58,124 nucleotides of DNA. Origin: Deltaproteobacteria bacterium. Lineage in GTDB: Bacteria > Myxococcota_A > UBA796 > SXON01. The position numbers and the translations under genes are program-made. Shown here piece by piece: positions 24,090 to 32,474 of this stretch (positions are counted from its first letter, which is position 1; each line of letters begins with the position of its first letter). The notes below the pieces were generated by a model. The model was not told the DNA's origin. It worked only from the letters and a program-made list of their open reading frames with translations, and ran no database searches. Location: NCBI GenBank assembly GCA_947484175.1, contig CANKOI010000013.1, positions 1 to 58,124 on the forward strand. The letters are read 5' to 3'.

Positions 24090-24458
24090 ATGCTGCTCCT
24101 CCTGCTCGCCTGTGTCGGAAACCCCGTCCTCACCCCCGTCACCGAGGGGTGCCAGAACGTCGACCCCGACGATCCCCAGGCCAGCAAGATCGTGTCCTCC
24201 AGCAAGAACGGGGTGGGCGACGTGTACCGGAGCTACATCGACCGCGCCAACCTCGACGATGTTTTTGAGCCCGAGATTGTCACGGACGGCGACGTGATCG
24301 AGGTGCACGAAGCGTGGCTCGAAGGTACCGACGGCAACGAGACCTGCCTCGAGGCCCACCTCGTCATCGAAGAGTTCGGCGCCCCAGTGGAAGTTCGCTG
24401 GTACGCCCCCGATGACGACAACGTGCCCGTCGACACGGTCACCGTCTCCCCCGACTAG
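24090..24458 (+). CDS. Small hypothetical lipoprotein with an 8-residue signal
   Basis: 122 residues beginning MLLLLLACVGNPVLTP. The manC stop TAA lies in the same frame 6 nt upstream, so no earlier start is possible and the signal can have only eight residues up to the lipobox Cys8, with no positive charge. The mature protein is acidic (CQNVDPDDPQASKIVSSSKN, GDVIEVHEAWLEGTDGNETC, WYAPDDDNVPVD), probably a small beta-rich periplasmic domain with one disulfide. I do not recognise a family. It is squeezed between manC and the epimerase gene with 2-3 nt gaps, so it is probably co-transcribed. Confidence 0.7.
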   Translation: MLLLLLACVGNPVLTPVTEGCQNVDPDDPQASKIVSSSKNGVGDVYRSYIDRANLDDVFEPEIVTDGDVIEVHEAWLEGTDGNETCLEAHLVIEEFGAPVEVRWYAPDDDNVPVDTVTVSPD

Positions 24459-24460
24459 GC

Positions 24461-25231
24461 GTGCGCGTTCTCGTTACCGGCGCAGCGGGATTTCTGGGTC
24501 GGCACGTTCTGGCCGCGCTGTCGCAAGCCGGGCACGAGGCAGTGGCCGCCGGGCATGACACGGCCTTGCCCGTGGAGTTCCGGCTTAGCGAGCAAGTCGA
24601 AGACCTGTTTGCCGAGGTGCGCCCCGAAGCGGTCGTACACCTGGCGGGGACCTCCCGGCGTGAGGACTTCGTCCGAGGCCCCCCGGAGTCACGTACCGAA
24701 AATGTCTCCCACCCGCTGCTCAACGTGCTGGACTTGGCCGGTGCGAGGCAGGTGGTGCATCTCAGCTCGGCGGCGGCCTGCGGAGATGGCCCGTTCGAGG
24801 AAGATGCCCCGCTGCGCCCGCGCGACCTCTACGGTGCCGCCAGAGCGAGCGCTGAGGTCTTCGGCAGCCGCCGCGCGACAGGCCCCTTCGTCGTCCTCCG
24901 TCCCTTCCTGCTCCACGGCGAGGGCGCCCCCGTTTGCACCCCTTTCGATTCCCGCAGCGCTCTCCACCGGCCCGACACCGAGGTGGACATCCTCGATGTC
25001 CGCGACGCCGCTGCCGCCGTCCTCGCGGCGCTGTCTCCCCACACGCCCCCAGGTACGCTCACGGTTTCGTCGGGGCGCACGCTCCCCTTGCACGTGCTCC
25101 TCGCACAGGGGCGCATCCGCGCCGCAGAGATGGCGCCGTGCGAAGGTCCCCTGCGTCGGTGGTCGGCCCCCGCTCTCCGCCTCCGCGCCCTCGGTTGGTC
25201 CCCCGCCTACCCCGTACCTGGCGCCACCTGA
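24461..25231 (+). CDS. NAD-dependent epimerase/dehydratase-like protein (extended SDR)
   Basis: 256 residues from a GTG start. MRVLVTGAAGFLGRHVLAAL is the GxxGxxG cofactor motif of extended SDR sugar-nucleotide epimerases and dehydratases, followed by AVVHLAGTSRRED and HLSSAAACGD. At the catalytic tyrosine the sequence is YGAAR, so the expected YxxxK lysine is arginine, and the protein is shorter than typical (~310). It may be a reductase with altered chemistry or an inactive relative. Its stop overlaps the next gene's start (TGATG), linking it to the glycosyltransferase and to cell-surface glycan synthesis. Confidence 0.85.
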   Translation: MRVLVTGAAGFLGRHVLAALSQAGHEAVAAGHDTALPVEFRLSEQVEDLFAEVRPEAVVHLAGTSRREDFVRGPPESRTENVSHPLLNVLDLAGARQVVHLSSAAACGDGPFEEDAPLRPRDLYGAARASAEVFGSRRATGPFVVLRPFLLHGEGAPVCTPFDSRSALHRPDTEVDILDVRDAAAAVLAALSPHTPPGTLTVSSGRTLPLHVLLAQGRIRAAEMAPCEGPLRRWSAPALRLRALGWSPAYPVPGAT

Positions 25232-26115
25232 TGCACGTGGCCGTGCGCGCTCCGGATCACCTCGGTGACGCCGTGATGGCGCTGGCGGCCGTCGACGCGC
25301 TCCGCAGCCTTGGCACCGTCGTGGTCCACGCACGGGCGCGTTGGGCCCCCGAACTCTACGCTCCGCACCCCGTCGTGGGAGAGGCGCCGCCCCGAACCGC
25401 TGACCTCGCCGTGATGTTCAAACCCTCCTCCCACGCGGCCCGCCAATGGAGGCATCTCCCCACTCTGGGAGTTGGTCCCGCGGGACGCTACTCCCACACC
25501 CTTCCGGAGGCTCAGGAACATCGACGGGATCGCTACTCCCGCATCGTGGTGGCCGCCGGTGCACGTCCCCCGGGCGCCGCCCAATTTGTCCCCCGTGGCG
25601 TGTCTCCGCAACTCCCCGAGCGTTTCGTGGCTCTGAACCCGTGGAGCCCCTCCCGAACGGTGCGCTGGCCCCACTTCGGCGCGCTGGCGTCGGCCTTGTC
25701 GCCAATCCCCGTGGTGGCGTTCTGCGGTCCGGGTGAAGCGGAGGTGGTGCGCGCGCGCGTTGGCTCGGGCGTGGCCTTGGTGGCCGGGTTGTCGCTCCCC
25801 GATTTCGCGTCCGCCCTCGAGGGTTGTGTCGCTTTTGTCAGTAACGACTCCGGCGCGGCGCACTTTGCCGCGGCTTGCGGCGTGCGGGTGGTGATGGTCC
25901 ACGGCAGCACGGCGCCCGAGCTCACGGGAGTGGGCGCAGCCGTCGAGCGCGAGTCGCGTTTGTGGTGCCAGCCCTGCTACCGAAAGTTCTGCGGCTGGGG
26001 AACGCCCTGCCTCGATGTGGCGGTGCAGCCGGTGCTGAGCGTGGTGATGGAGGAGTGGGGGCGGGGGCTCTGCCCCCGCAACGCCCCCGGTCCCTCGCGG
26101 CCCGAAAGGGGGTAG
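25231..26115 (+). CDS. Glycosyltransferase family 9 (heptosyltransferase-like)
   Basis: 294 residues, starting at the ATG overlapping the previous stop, which gives MHVAVRAPDHLGDAVMALAAVDAL, the family 9 N-terminus (RxxxLGDxxxxxP). Later motifs are ALNPWSPSRTVRWP, FVSNDSGAAHFAAACGVRVVMVHGST (sugar-nucleotide binding) and a terminal cysteine cluster LWCQPCYRKFCGWGTPCLDV, as in WaaF-type enzymes that add heptose to the LPS core. The last ~15 residues (GLCPRNAPGPSRPERG) are encoded by a GC-hairpin repeat and look appended. Donor and acceptor are not known. Confidence 0.9.
   Translation: MHVAVRAPDHLGDAVMALAAVDALRSLGTVVVHARARWAPELYAPHPVVGEAPPRTADLAVMFKPSSHAARQWRHLPTLGVGPAGRYSHTLPEAQEHRRDRYSRIVVAAGARPPGAAQFVPRGVSPQLPERFVALNPWSPSRTVRWPHFGALASALSPIPVVAFCGPGEAEVVRARVGSGVALVAGLSLPDFASALEGCVAFVSNDSGAAHFAAACGVRVVMVHGSTAPELTGVGAAVERESRLWCQPCYRKFCGWGTPCLDVAVQPVLSVVMEEWGRGLCPRNAPGPSRPERG
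26061..26089. repeat. GC-hairpin repeat, copy 2, within the glycosyltransferase 3' end
   Basis: GCGGGGGC-TCT-GCCCCCGC forms a perfect 8-bp hairpin and is followed by AACGCCCCC, the same layout as at 8622-8649. It lies inside the reading frame and encodes the last residues of the family 9 glycosyltransferase. Confidence 0.5.
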
Positions 26116-26117
26116 GA

Positions 26118-26131
26118 GGCGAGCGCTCGCC
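26118..26131. terminator. Palindrome between convergent glycosyltransferase and ung genes
   Basis: GGCGAGCGCTCGCC is a perfect 14-bp palindrome in the 25-bp gap between two convergent genes, flanked by a G-run on the left and a C-run on the right that would lengthen the stem. It is a likely bidirectional terminator. Confidence 0.5.
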
Positions 26132-26140
26132 GCCCCCCCC

Positions 26141-26836
26141 CTACGCCAGCCCCCAGGCGATCGGCGCCTCCCCGCGAGCCTCCAACCACTGGTTCACCCG
26201 TGAGAAAGGGCGGCTGCCGAAGAAGCCGCTGGCGGCGGAGTAGGGGGAGGGGTGCGGCGACCTCACCACGAGGTGGCGGCTAGCATCTACGGCGGCGGCC
26301 TTTTGGGCAGCGGCTGCGCCCCAGAGGACAAAGGCGAGGCCGGTGCGCTGTTCGGCCAGCACCTGCACCACGCGGTCGGTGAAGCGCTCCCACCCCCTGC
26401 CCTTGTGGGAGTTGGGGGTGCGGGCTCGCACGGTGAGGCAGTTGTTCAGGAGGAGTACGCCGGCGTCGGCCCACGCCGTGAGTTCGCCGTGGTCCGGGAT
26501 TGGCAGTCCGAGGTCGGCGTGCAGCTCCTTGTAGATGTTCTGGAGCGAGGGGGGCGGGCGCACTCCGCGACGCACCGAGAACGACAGCCCGTGGGCCTGT
26601 CCGGGGCCGTGGTACGGGTCTTGACCGAGTACGACGACTCGAACGGCCGGGAACGGCGTGTGCCGGAACGCAGCGAAGATGTCTGCGTTGGGGGGGTACA
26701 CCTCGTGCTGCTCCTTCTCGGCCACCAAGAAGCCGCGCAGCTCCTGCATGTAGGGCTCGTCGAACTCGGAGCCGAGCACCTCCAGCCAACTTTCGGGCAG
26801 CTGAGGGGGGCGTCGGGGCGGCGAGGCGGGGCTCAA
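26141..26836 (-). CDS. ung: Uracil-DNA glycosylase, family 1
   Basis: A DNA-repair enzyme that excises uracil. It contains the catalytic VVLGQDPYHGPGQAHGLSFSV, LLLNNCLTV, FVLWGAAAAQKA and the uracil-recognition/leucine-loop HPSPYSAASGFFG. No ATG precedes the conserved region; the best start is TTG at 26836, which overlaps the upstream stop as TTGA and gives 231 residues, the normal family size. Residues LPESWLEVLGSEF near the N-terminus are already family-like, so a much later start is excluded. Expression is probably coupled to the flavoprotein gene upstream, an unusual pairing. Confidence 0.95.
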   Translation of the reverse strand: MSPASPPRRPPQLPESWLEVLGSEFDEPYMQELRGFLVAEKEQHEVYPPNADIFAAFRHTPFPAVRVVVLGQDPYHGPGQAHGLSFSVRRGVRPPPSLQNIYKELHADLGLPIPDHGELTAWADAGVLLLNNCLTVRARTPNSHKGRGWERFTDRVVQVLAEQRTGLAFVLWGAAAAQKAAAVDASRHLVVRSPHPSPYSAASGFFGSRPFSRVNQWLEARGEAPIAWGLA

Positions 26837-29034
26837 CGGAGGCGCCGCCCGGCGAGGTACTGGCGGGGGGTGCCGCTGTCGATGCCGGCCGCCGCGGCGC
26901 TTCGCCGCGTGAAGTACGGGTCGCGCAGGTGTTCGCGCGCGAGCGCGATGAGGTCTGCCCGGCCTGCGGCCACGATGGTATCGGCCTGATCGAGCGTGGT
27001 GATGGCCCCGACGGTCATCACCGGAATCTCGGCGAGGAGACGGGCGCGCTCTGCGAACGGCACCTGGTACATGCGGCCGGCCACGATTCGGGCGCCCGGA
27101 ACCGTGCCGCCGCTCGACAGGTCGAGCAGGTCGGCGCCCGCCTCCTTCAGCGCCGCGGCGATGCGTACATGCTCGCTGTCTCCGTGATCGCCCGGCACCC
27201 ACGCGCTGCCATTGATTCGCACGAAAAGGGGCCGCTCGGCGGGCCATGCGGCTCGCACGGAGCGGACCAGGCGCATGGGGAGCCTCAGGCGGTTTTCGAG
27301 GGAGCCGCCGTGTTCGTCGGTGCGGTGGTTGGCGAGCGGCGAGAGCCACGTGTCGAGCAGGTAGCCGTGCGCCATGTGGAGCTCGAGCACGTCGAAGCCC
27401 GCGGCGGCGGCTCGGCGGGCGGCGGCCACGAACTGGGCCTCCAGTTGTTCGAGGCCGACCGCGTCGAGGGCTGCGGGGGTGGGCCAGTTCGACTTGAAGG
27501 GGAGGGGACTCGCCCCCACGACGGGCCAGGCCCGCGCGTCCTTCAGCGGGGCGTCCCCTTCCCACGGAACCGAACACGAGGCCTTGCGGCCGGCGTGCCC
27601 GATCTGGAGGCCCACTCGGGCGCCGCTGTGCTCGTGAACGAAGCGCGCCACGCGAGCCCATCGTTCGGCTTGTTCGTCGTTCCAGATTCCGGTGCAGCCC
27701 GGCGTGATTCGACCTTCGGGGCACACGGCGGTGGCCTCCCCCATCACCAGCCCCGCGCCGCCGACCGCCCGACTGCCGAGGTGCACCAGGTGCCAGTCGT
27801 CGGGGAGCCCGTCGGTCGCCGAATACTGACACATCGGTGATACAACGATGCGATTGGGGAAGGTGACCCCACGCAGTTGGAACGGCGTGAGGGAAGGGCG
27901 AGTGCCCCACCGCTCGGCGAGCGGACGCATCCCCTCCGGGTCGCGCATCTGCAGCTCATCCCAGGTGATCCGTTTGCTCCGCGTCATCAGCGAAAAGCAG
28001 AAGGTGTCGGGGTCGAGGGTGTGCGCACGTGCGCTGTTCTCAAACCAAGCGAGGCTCGTGGCCGCTGCGGCCTGCAGGCGCTCTACGTCGGGGCGGCGGG
28101 CGGTCTCCCACGCTGCCAGCCTCGCGGGGAGCGTGCCTGCGCCGGGCGCCACCAGCGCTTCGGCCAGCGCCATCGCGCTTTCCATCGCCAACTTGGTGCC
28201 CGAACCGATGGAAAAATGCGCGGTGTGGAGGGCATCCCCAAGGAGACAGACATTTCCGCGAGACCAGTGTTCGTTCCGAATCGTGGGAAACGCCCTCCAC
28301 TGGCTGCGATTGGTGAGGATGGGATGCCCCTGCAACCACGGCGCGAACAAGCGTTCCACAAAGGCGGCCGACTGCGCTTCGTCGAGCTCGTGGAGGCCCG
28401 CGGCACGCCACACCTCCTCTCGACACTCCACGATGAACGTGCTGGTTTCGGCGTCGAAGGGGTAGGCGTGAACTTGGAACAGCCCCGCATCGGTTTCCGC
28501 GAAAATGAACGTGAAGCGGTCAAAGCGACGCGACGTTCCAAACCACGCAAATCGGCACGCACCATTTTGTACGGAGGGTTGGAAATGGTCGGCCCACTGC
28601 GCACGGACACCGGAATTCACTCCGTCCGCTGCCACCACCAGATCGGCTTGGGCTGCGAGCGCTTCCACGTCCACGACTTCGTCCTCATGCGTGACCTCCG
28701 CGCCCAACTCCACCGCGCGTTCTTCGAGGATGCGCAGCAGTTCCCGGCGCCGCAGCCCGCAAAACCCGTGTCCCGACGACACCCGCACCTCGCCGTGGAC
28801 ATGCGTTTCGATGTCCCGCCAGTAGGCCATCGCCGCGCGGATTCGCTCGAGGGTGGGAGGGTCGCCCCCGGCTAGCTCGTCGAGGGTGGCGTCGGAGAAC
28901 ACCACGCCCCACCCGAAGGTGTCGCCCGGCCGATTGCGCTCCCGCACCCGCACCTTCCACGTGGGCGCGCGCAGGCCGAGGAGGATCGCCAGCCACAAGC
29001 CGGCGGGGCCGCCGCCGATCACCTCCACACGCAT
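26833..29034 (-). CDS. Fused FAD monooxygenase / old-yellow-enzyme oxidoreductase (2-aminobenzoyl-CoA monooxygenase/reductase type)
   Basis: 733 residues; GGAGG five bases before this ATG selects it over the ATG six codons upstream. Residues 1-~350 are a salicylate-hydroxylase-like FAD monooxygenase: MRVEVIGGGPAGLWLAILLG, VVAADGVNSGVRAQW, CLLGDALHTAHFSIGSGTKLAMESAM. Residues ~385-733 are an NADH:flavin oxidoreductase TIM barrel: NRIVVSPMCQYSATDG, LQIGHAGRKAS, LELHMAHGYLLDTWLSPLAN, EHGGSLENRLRL. This two-domain order is that of 2-aminobenzoyl-CoA monooxygenase/reductase, which hydroxylates and reduces the aromatic ring; salicylyl-CoA 5-hydroxylases resemble the first half. No CoA ligase for the substrate is nearby, so the true substrate is open. 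Confidence 0.9.
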   Translation of the reverse strand: MRVEVIGGGPAGLWLAILLGLRAPTWKVRVRERNRPGDTFGWGVVFSDATLDELAGGDPPTLERIRAAMAYWRDIETHVHGEVRVSSGHGFCGLRRRELLRILEERAVELGAEVTHEDEVVDVEALAAQADLVVAADGVNSGVRAQWADHFQPSVQNGACRFAWFGTSRRFDRFTFIFAETDAGLFQVHAYPFDAETSTFIVECREEVWRAAGLHELDEAQSAAFVERLFAPWLQGHPILTNRSQWRAFPTIRNEHWSRGNVCLLGDALHTAHFSIGSGTKLAMESAMALAEALVAPGAGTLPARLAAWETARRPDVERLQAAAATSLAWFENSARAHTLDPDTFCFSLMTRSKRITWDELQMRDPEGMRPLAERWGTRPSLTPFQLRGVTFPNRIVVSPMCQYSATDGLPDDWHLVHLGSRAVGGAGLVMGEATAVCPEGRITPGCTGIWNDEQAERWARVARFVHEHSGARVGLQIGHAGRKASCSVPWEGDAPLKDARAWPVVGASPLPFKSNWPTPAALDAVGLEQLEAQFVAAARRAAAAGFDVLELHMAHGYLLDTWLSPLANHRTDEHGGSLENRLRLPMRLVRSVRAAWPAERPLFVRINGSAWVPGDHGDSEHVRIAAALKEAGADLLDLSSGGTVPGARIVAGRMYQVPFAERARLLAEIPVMTVGAITTLDQADTIVAAGRADLIALAREHLRDPYFTRRSAAAAGIDSGTPRQYLAGRRLR

Positions 29035-29055
29035 CTTCGCCTCCGGGCGCATGTT

Positions 29056-30012
29056 CTATCGCGCGGTGAGGGGGGTGAGTACGGTCAAAGCGAGGGGCGC
29101 GGGAACAGGGCAGCTGTCGCACATCAGGGCGAGAATCCAGACCCCATCGTCGTGGAAGCCGGGAAAGGGGCTGCCGTCGATCACGTCGACCATGACGGAG
29201 AGGTCGTCGACGGTACTGGAAGGGTGGGGAGCCGACCACTGCTGGGTGGCCACGGTGTCCAGGTCGAGGAACTGCTCCTCGAGGTCGGCGAGGGTGAGCG
29301 TCTCGAACCGAGCGAGCTTCAGGGAGTCCACGCGGGTCGGGATCAGCGGGCCGCCCTGGCCCGTAACGGTGAGATCGCTCCAGTCCACGACCCACGGACC
29401 GTCGAGGGAGACCTCGATGGGTTCGAGAGTCTCGAACTCCACGGTGTGGTCGAGCACCGAACAGCCGTCGCGTACGGTCGCCGTCGTGGGCCCGCCCTCC
29501 GTCGGCTCGAGGAACGCCATCATCCGGGAGCCGACGCCTACGCCGGTGCCCGTGGAGAAGAGGACCAGCCACGTGCCGTTCTCCGCCGTGAACTCCTCGT
29601 GGATGTTCGCCTCGGTTCCGCAAAAGGTAAGGTCGGACAGTACGATCTCGGTGGCGTCGCCCGGCTGGTGCGACAGGTAGATGCCCATGTCGACTTGCTG
29701 GAGCGAGTCTACGGCGAGCCCCTCCTCGACTTCGTCAGCGCTCAGGTAGGGGAAAACCATGAGCGACACGTTGTCGATCTCGGCGACCGGGTCGAGCGCG
29801 TGGCATTGGAGGTCGGCATCGAGGCTGCCCCATTCCACGGCTCCGTCTTGTAGAGCGGCGAGGGGCAACCGCGGCGCGTTGAGGATGCCCTCGAAAATAT
29901 AATTGTTTTCGTTTCCGAAATGGAGAGTTGCGTCCTCCACGGCGGGCGCCTCGTCCGAGTCTCCCTCTGTCGGAGCCCGGTGGCACGCGAGGAGCAGGTC
30001 AATCAGCAACAT
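29056..30012 (-). CDS. Hypothetical lipoprotein downstream of the arylsulfotransferase-like gene
   Basis: 318 residues beginning MLLIDLLLACHRAPTEGD, a very short lipoprotein signal with Cys10 and no positive charge. The mature part has an acidic linker followed by beta-rich sequence (VEWGSLDADLQCHALDPVAEI, ENGTWLVLFSTGTGVGVGSRMM, GPWVVDWSDLTVTGQGGPLIP) and scattered cysteines. I recognise no family. Its ATG lies 14 nt inside the end of the upstream gene, so the two are translationally coupled and probably act together. A short patch at 29898-29922 has unusually AT-rich codons (NNYIF). Confidence 0.72.
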   Translation of the reverse strand: MLLIDLLLACHRAPTEGDSDEAPAVEDATLHFGNENNYIFEGILNAPRLPLAALQDGAVEWGSLDADLQCHALDPVAEIDNVSLMVFPYLSADEVEEGLAVDSLQQVDMGIYLSHQPGDATEIVLSDLTFCGTEANIHEEFTAENGTWLVLFSTGTGVGVGSRMMAFLEPTEGGPTTATVRDGCSVLDHTVEFETLEPIEVSLDGPWVVDWSDLTVTGQGGPLIPTRVDSLKLARFETLTLADLEEQFLDLDTVATQQWSAPHPSSTVDDLSVMVDVIDGSPFPGFHDDGVWILALMCDSCPVPAPLALTVLTPLTAR

Positions 30013-31381
30013 AGAAGCTGTCGACCGGCTGAACGAAGGTGAACGCCTGGCCCAGTTCGGCGTTGAGCGCCCACACGAGGGTGCCATCGGGCGTGACCAC
30101 TTGGATTTCGCCCTGCGTCGACCACACCACCTCCGTGTTGCCGTTGCTGAACCGATGCACGTCGCCCTTCGCGGCAACGAACACGGACGGGTCCCGAACG
30201 TAGTCCCACACCTGCGTGGCGGTGAGGGCTTCTTCATCGATGTCGAGCTCCACAGCGCGGGAGTAGCCGCGCTCCTGGGTGCCGTTGTCGAAGAGAAGGA
30301 GGTTGCCGTTCGCGAGCATCTCAAACTGGTGCTGCAACGCCACCACCTCGTCATCGCCGAAGTCAAACTGGTTGAGCTTGCCATCGATCATCCACTCGAT
30401 CTCGCCCGTGGCGCGGGGAATCTTGGCGATGCTGCCCAGCTCTTTCATCGAGAACAAGTAGGCGTCCTCCTCCGGCCAGTAGTCGAGGCCGTTGCCGTGC
30501 GTCCAGTTCGGGGCGCGTGCGGAGGGGAGGGACTCGGGGTCTTCGAAGGCATCCCAAGCGTTGAAGATTTCCACGGTGGTGCCATCGGGGCGCAGCTCCA
30601 GGAGCGTGTCCGCGCCCCACGGGGAGCCGTCTTCGCGCGTGCGCTCTTCCACGGTGACCATGCACACCGTGCCGTCGGGGAGCTCGGCGAGGTCGTGATC
30701 GAAGCCCGGCACGGCCACCTCCGTTACGGTGCCCCCGTCGAGCGAAATCCACTGCAAGCGGCCCGCGTCGAGGTTGCCTTGGATGCCGGCATGGCCGAGG
30801 ATCACCGACTTGCGGTCGTGCGAGAGAAGCGACCGCATCAGGTTGCCCTCCTTCACCACGGGCAGGTAGTACCAGACCGTTTCGCCCTTGGCGTTCACGA
30901 TCGTTACGGCCGGAGCCGTTCCTTGGGTGGGGATCACGTTGAACGCCCACTCCCCGTCGAGCTCGCCGCTCGCGGTGAAGAACGGGATGCCGGAGGGCAG
31001 GCTGCCGGTGGTAATGGTGTAGTCCTCCGTCGGGGCCAGAATGCCGTCCGACTCGACCACCACGCGAAAGTGCACCTCAGTGTCCGCGGTGTTGCCCAGC
31101 AGCAGCACTTCGTGATCGGTGCCCAGTTCGGTGCTGTTCGTCGTGCTCCCGTAGGCGGTGTCCGTGCCGAAGACCACGTGCCCGATGGTGGGCGCCGCGG
31201 TGCTCCAGCGCACGATCACCACGGTGACGGTGGCGCCGAGCTCGGCGGTGACATCGAGGGCGTAGGCACCGTCGATAGGGTCATCGCTGCCGCCAGACGA
31301 GTCCACCGCCTTGTCGTCGCTTTTCGCCGTGCACGCGGGCAAGAGCGGAAGGGCGAGGAGAACGAGGAGGGGGAGCCGCAT
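29999..31381 (-). CDS. Arylsulfotransferase (ASST)-like beta-propeller lipoprotein
   Basis: 460 residues with signal MRLPLLVLLALPLLPAC (Cys17), then an acidic linker and an Ig-like segment (AYALDVTAELGATVTVVIVRW). From ~residue 150 the sequence is an ASST-type propeller: NAKGETVWYYLPV, RSLLSHDRKSVILGHAG, FDHDLAELPDGTVCMV, DYWPEEDAYLFSMKELGSI, LQHQFEMLANGNLLLFDNG, RAVELDIDEEALTATQVWDY. Bacterial ASST enzymes transfer sulfate between phenols in the periplasm using a catalytic histidine; the FDHDLA and LQHQFE histidines are candidates. Many relatives have no known activity, so enzyme function is only possible. Confidence 0.82.
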   Translation of the reverse strand: MRLPLLVLLALPLLPACTAKSDDKAVDSSGGSDDPIDGAYALDVTAELGATVTVVIVRWSTAAPTIGHVVFGTDTAYGSTTNSTELGTDHEVLLLGNTADTEVHFRVVVESDGILAPTEDYTITTGSLPSGIPFFTASGELDGEWAFNVIPTQGTAPAVTIVNAKGETVWYYLPVVKEGNLMRSLLSHDRKSVILGHAGIQGNLDAGRLQWISLDGGTVTEVAVPGFDHDLAELPDGTVCMVTVEERTREDGSPWGADTLLELRPDGTTVEIFNAWDAFEDPESLPSARAPNWTHGNGLDYWPEEDAYLFSMKELGSIAKIPRATGEIEWMIDGKLNQFDFGDDEVVALQHQFEMLANGNLLLFDNGTQERGYSRAVELDIDEEALTATQVWDYVRDPSVFVAAKGDVHRFSNGNTEVVWSTQGEIQVVTPDGTLVWALNAELGQAFTFVQPVDSFYVAD

Positions 31382-31465
31382 GGGAAGCCTTCCGGGGATG
31401 CGCAGGGGTACGAGCGGGGTGGCCGATCGGGTCGGTGAGCAGGAGAGGATTGTTGGGGGACCATA

Positions 31466-31481
31466 CCTCGCCGGGGCGAGG
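31466..31481 (-). terminator. Hairpin after the BNR-repeat gene
   Basis: CCTCGCC-GG-GGCGAGG is a perfect 7-bp stem located 15 nt beyond the stop codon of the gene at 31497-32474 and before the next same-strand gene. It may end or attenuate transcription; no U-run follows. The rest of 31382-31496 holds nothing I can identify. Confidence 0.35.
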
Positions 31482-31496
31482 GAGGCTGGCGGGCGC

Positions 31497-32474
31497 TCAG
31501 TGCGGGAGCGTCCGCACGCGCAGCGTCCTGCCCTGGTCCACGAACACGAGGCCATCCGGACCGGCCAGTTCGTAGTAGGACGCATCGAGCGGCCCCCGGA
31601 CCGGCTCGGCGGCGAGCGTGGCGCCGCCGTCGGTGCTGCGGAGAAGTACAGGTCCGGATCCAGGGCGGTCGCCCACCTCCGAGGCTAGGACGGTCACCCG
31701 CTCCCCTTCGGAGACAACGCGCTTCGCTAGGAGCGTTCCGGGGAACGTCGCCCCCCAATGCACGCCGTTCGGCTGGAGGCGGCCGACGCGGACGCCGCCC
31801 GGGGCCGCCCCGCCCACGAAGCGTCCGTCGGTGACGTCGACCCGGTCGGTCGTGAGGACGCGCCACGTGTCGCCGCCGTCGTCGGTGCGCAACAAACTCG
31901 TACCGGCCAGCAGCGCGGTTTGCGGTCCGAGCGCCACCAACTGCTCACGTGCAGAGTCGCGCCTTCCCGGCGCGGAGATCGCAACCCACGTGACGCCATC
32001 GTCTTCTGTACGCCACAGGTTGTTCGCACCGTGCGCCCAGCCGGTGCCGCCGCCGGCGACCGCCACGCTGGTCAGGCTCGTCGCGGGAACCGGCCCCCGT
32101 TCGCGCCACGAGACGCCCCCGTCGAGGCTCAGGAGGAGGTCGTAGAGGCTCCCCGACCCTTCAGGCCGGAGCCGGGCGCGCACGGCCCACACCGTGCCCT
32201 CGCGTCCGGCGGCAGCGATGATCCAACCTACGCCCTCGCCCCACGCGAGCGTTGCGGGGCCGCGCTCGAAGGCGTAGATCCGGGGTTCCCGTGCTTGAAT
32301 CGGTCCGAGCGAGCCATCCGGCAGGGTGTGTCCAGCCACGAGGACGCGATCGGGGCTGACGACGAGCACCGCCGATACCTTCATGTAGGCGGGGAGCCCG
32401 GCATGGCGCTCTTCGGCGGTGCCGACGCCCGCGCAGGCCAAGAGGGCGGCACCTAGGAGGGCCACCTTTCTCAC
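31497..32474 (-). CDS. Exported BNR/Ycf48-like beta-propeller protein
   Basis: 325 residues; GTG preceded by GGAGG overlaps the upstream stop (GTGA). The N-terminus MRKVALLGAALLACAGVGTA (initiator read as Met) is a signal peptide, cleaved either at LLAC as a lipoprotein or after GTA. Repeated Asp-box-like blades are visible: LLLSLDGGVSWRERGP, LWRTEDDGVTWVAIS, LLRTDDGGDTWRVLT and LLRSTDGGATLAAEP, typical of sialidase/Ycf48-type propellers that act as binding or assembly scaffolds. It is coupled to a protein without a signal peptide, so the pair might work across the membrane; this is speculative. Confidence 0.8.
   Translation of the reverse strand: MRKVALLGAALLACAGVGTAEERHAGLPAYMKVSAVLVVSPDRVLVAGHTLPDGSLGPIQAREPRIYAFERGPATLAWGEGVGWIIAAAGREGTVWAVRARLRPEGSGSLYDLLLSLDGGVSWRERGPVPATSLTSVAVAGGGTGWAHGANNLWRTEDDGVTWVAISAPGRRDSAREQLVALGPQTALLAGTSLLRTDDGGDTWRVLTTDRVDVTDGRFVGGAAPGGVRVGRLQPNGVHWGATFPGTLLAKRVVSEGERVTVLASEVGDRPGSGPVLLRSTDGGATLAAEPVRGPLDASYYELAGPDGLVFVDQGRTLRVRTLPH

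Noticed and set aside
29898..29922. AT-rich patch inside a lipoprotein gene as an internal promoter or insertion scar
   Set aside because: It is in frame (NNYIF) and has no -35 element or repeat borders; probably local codon variation.
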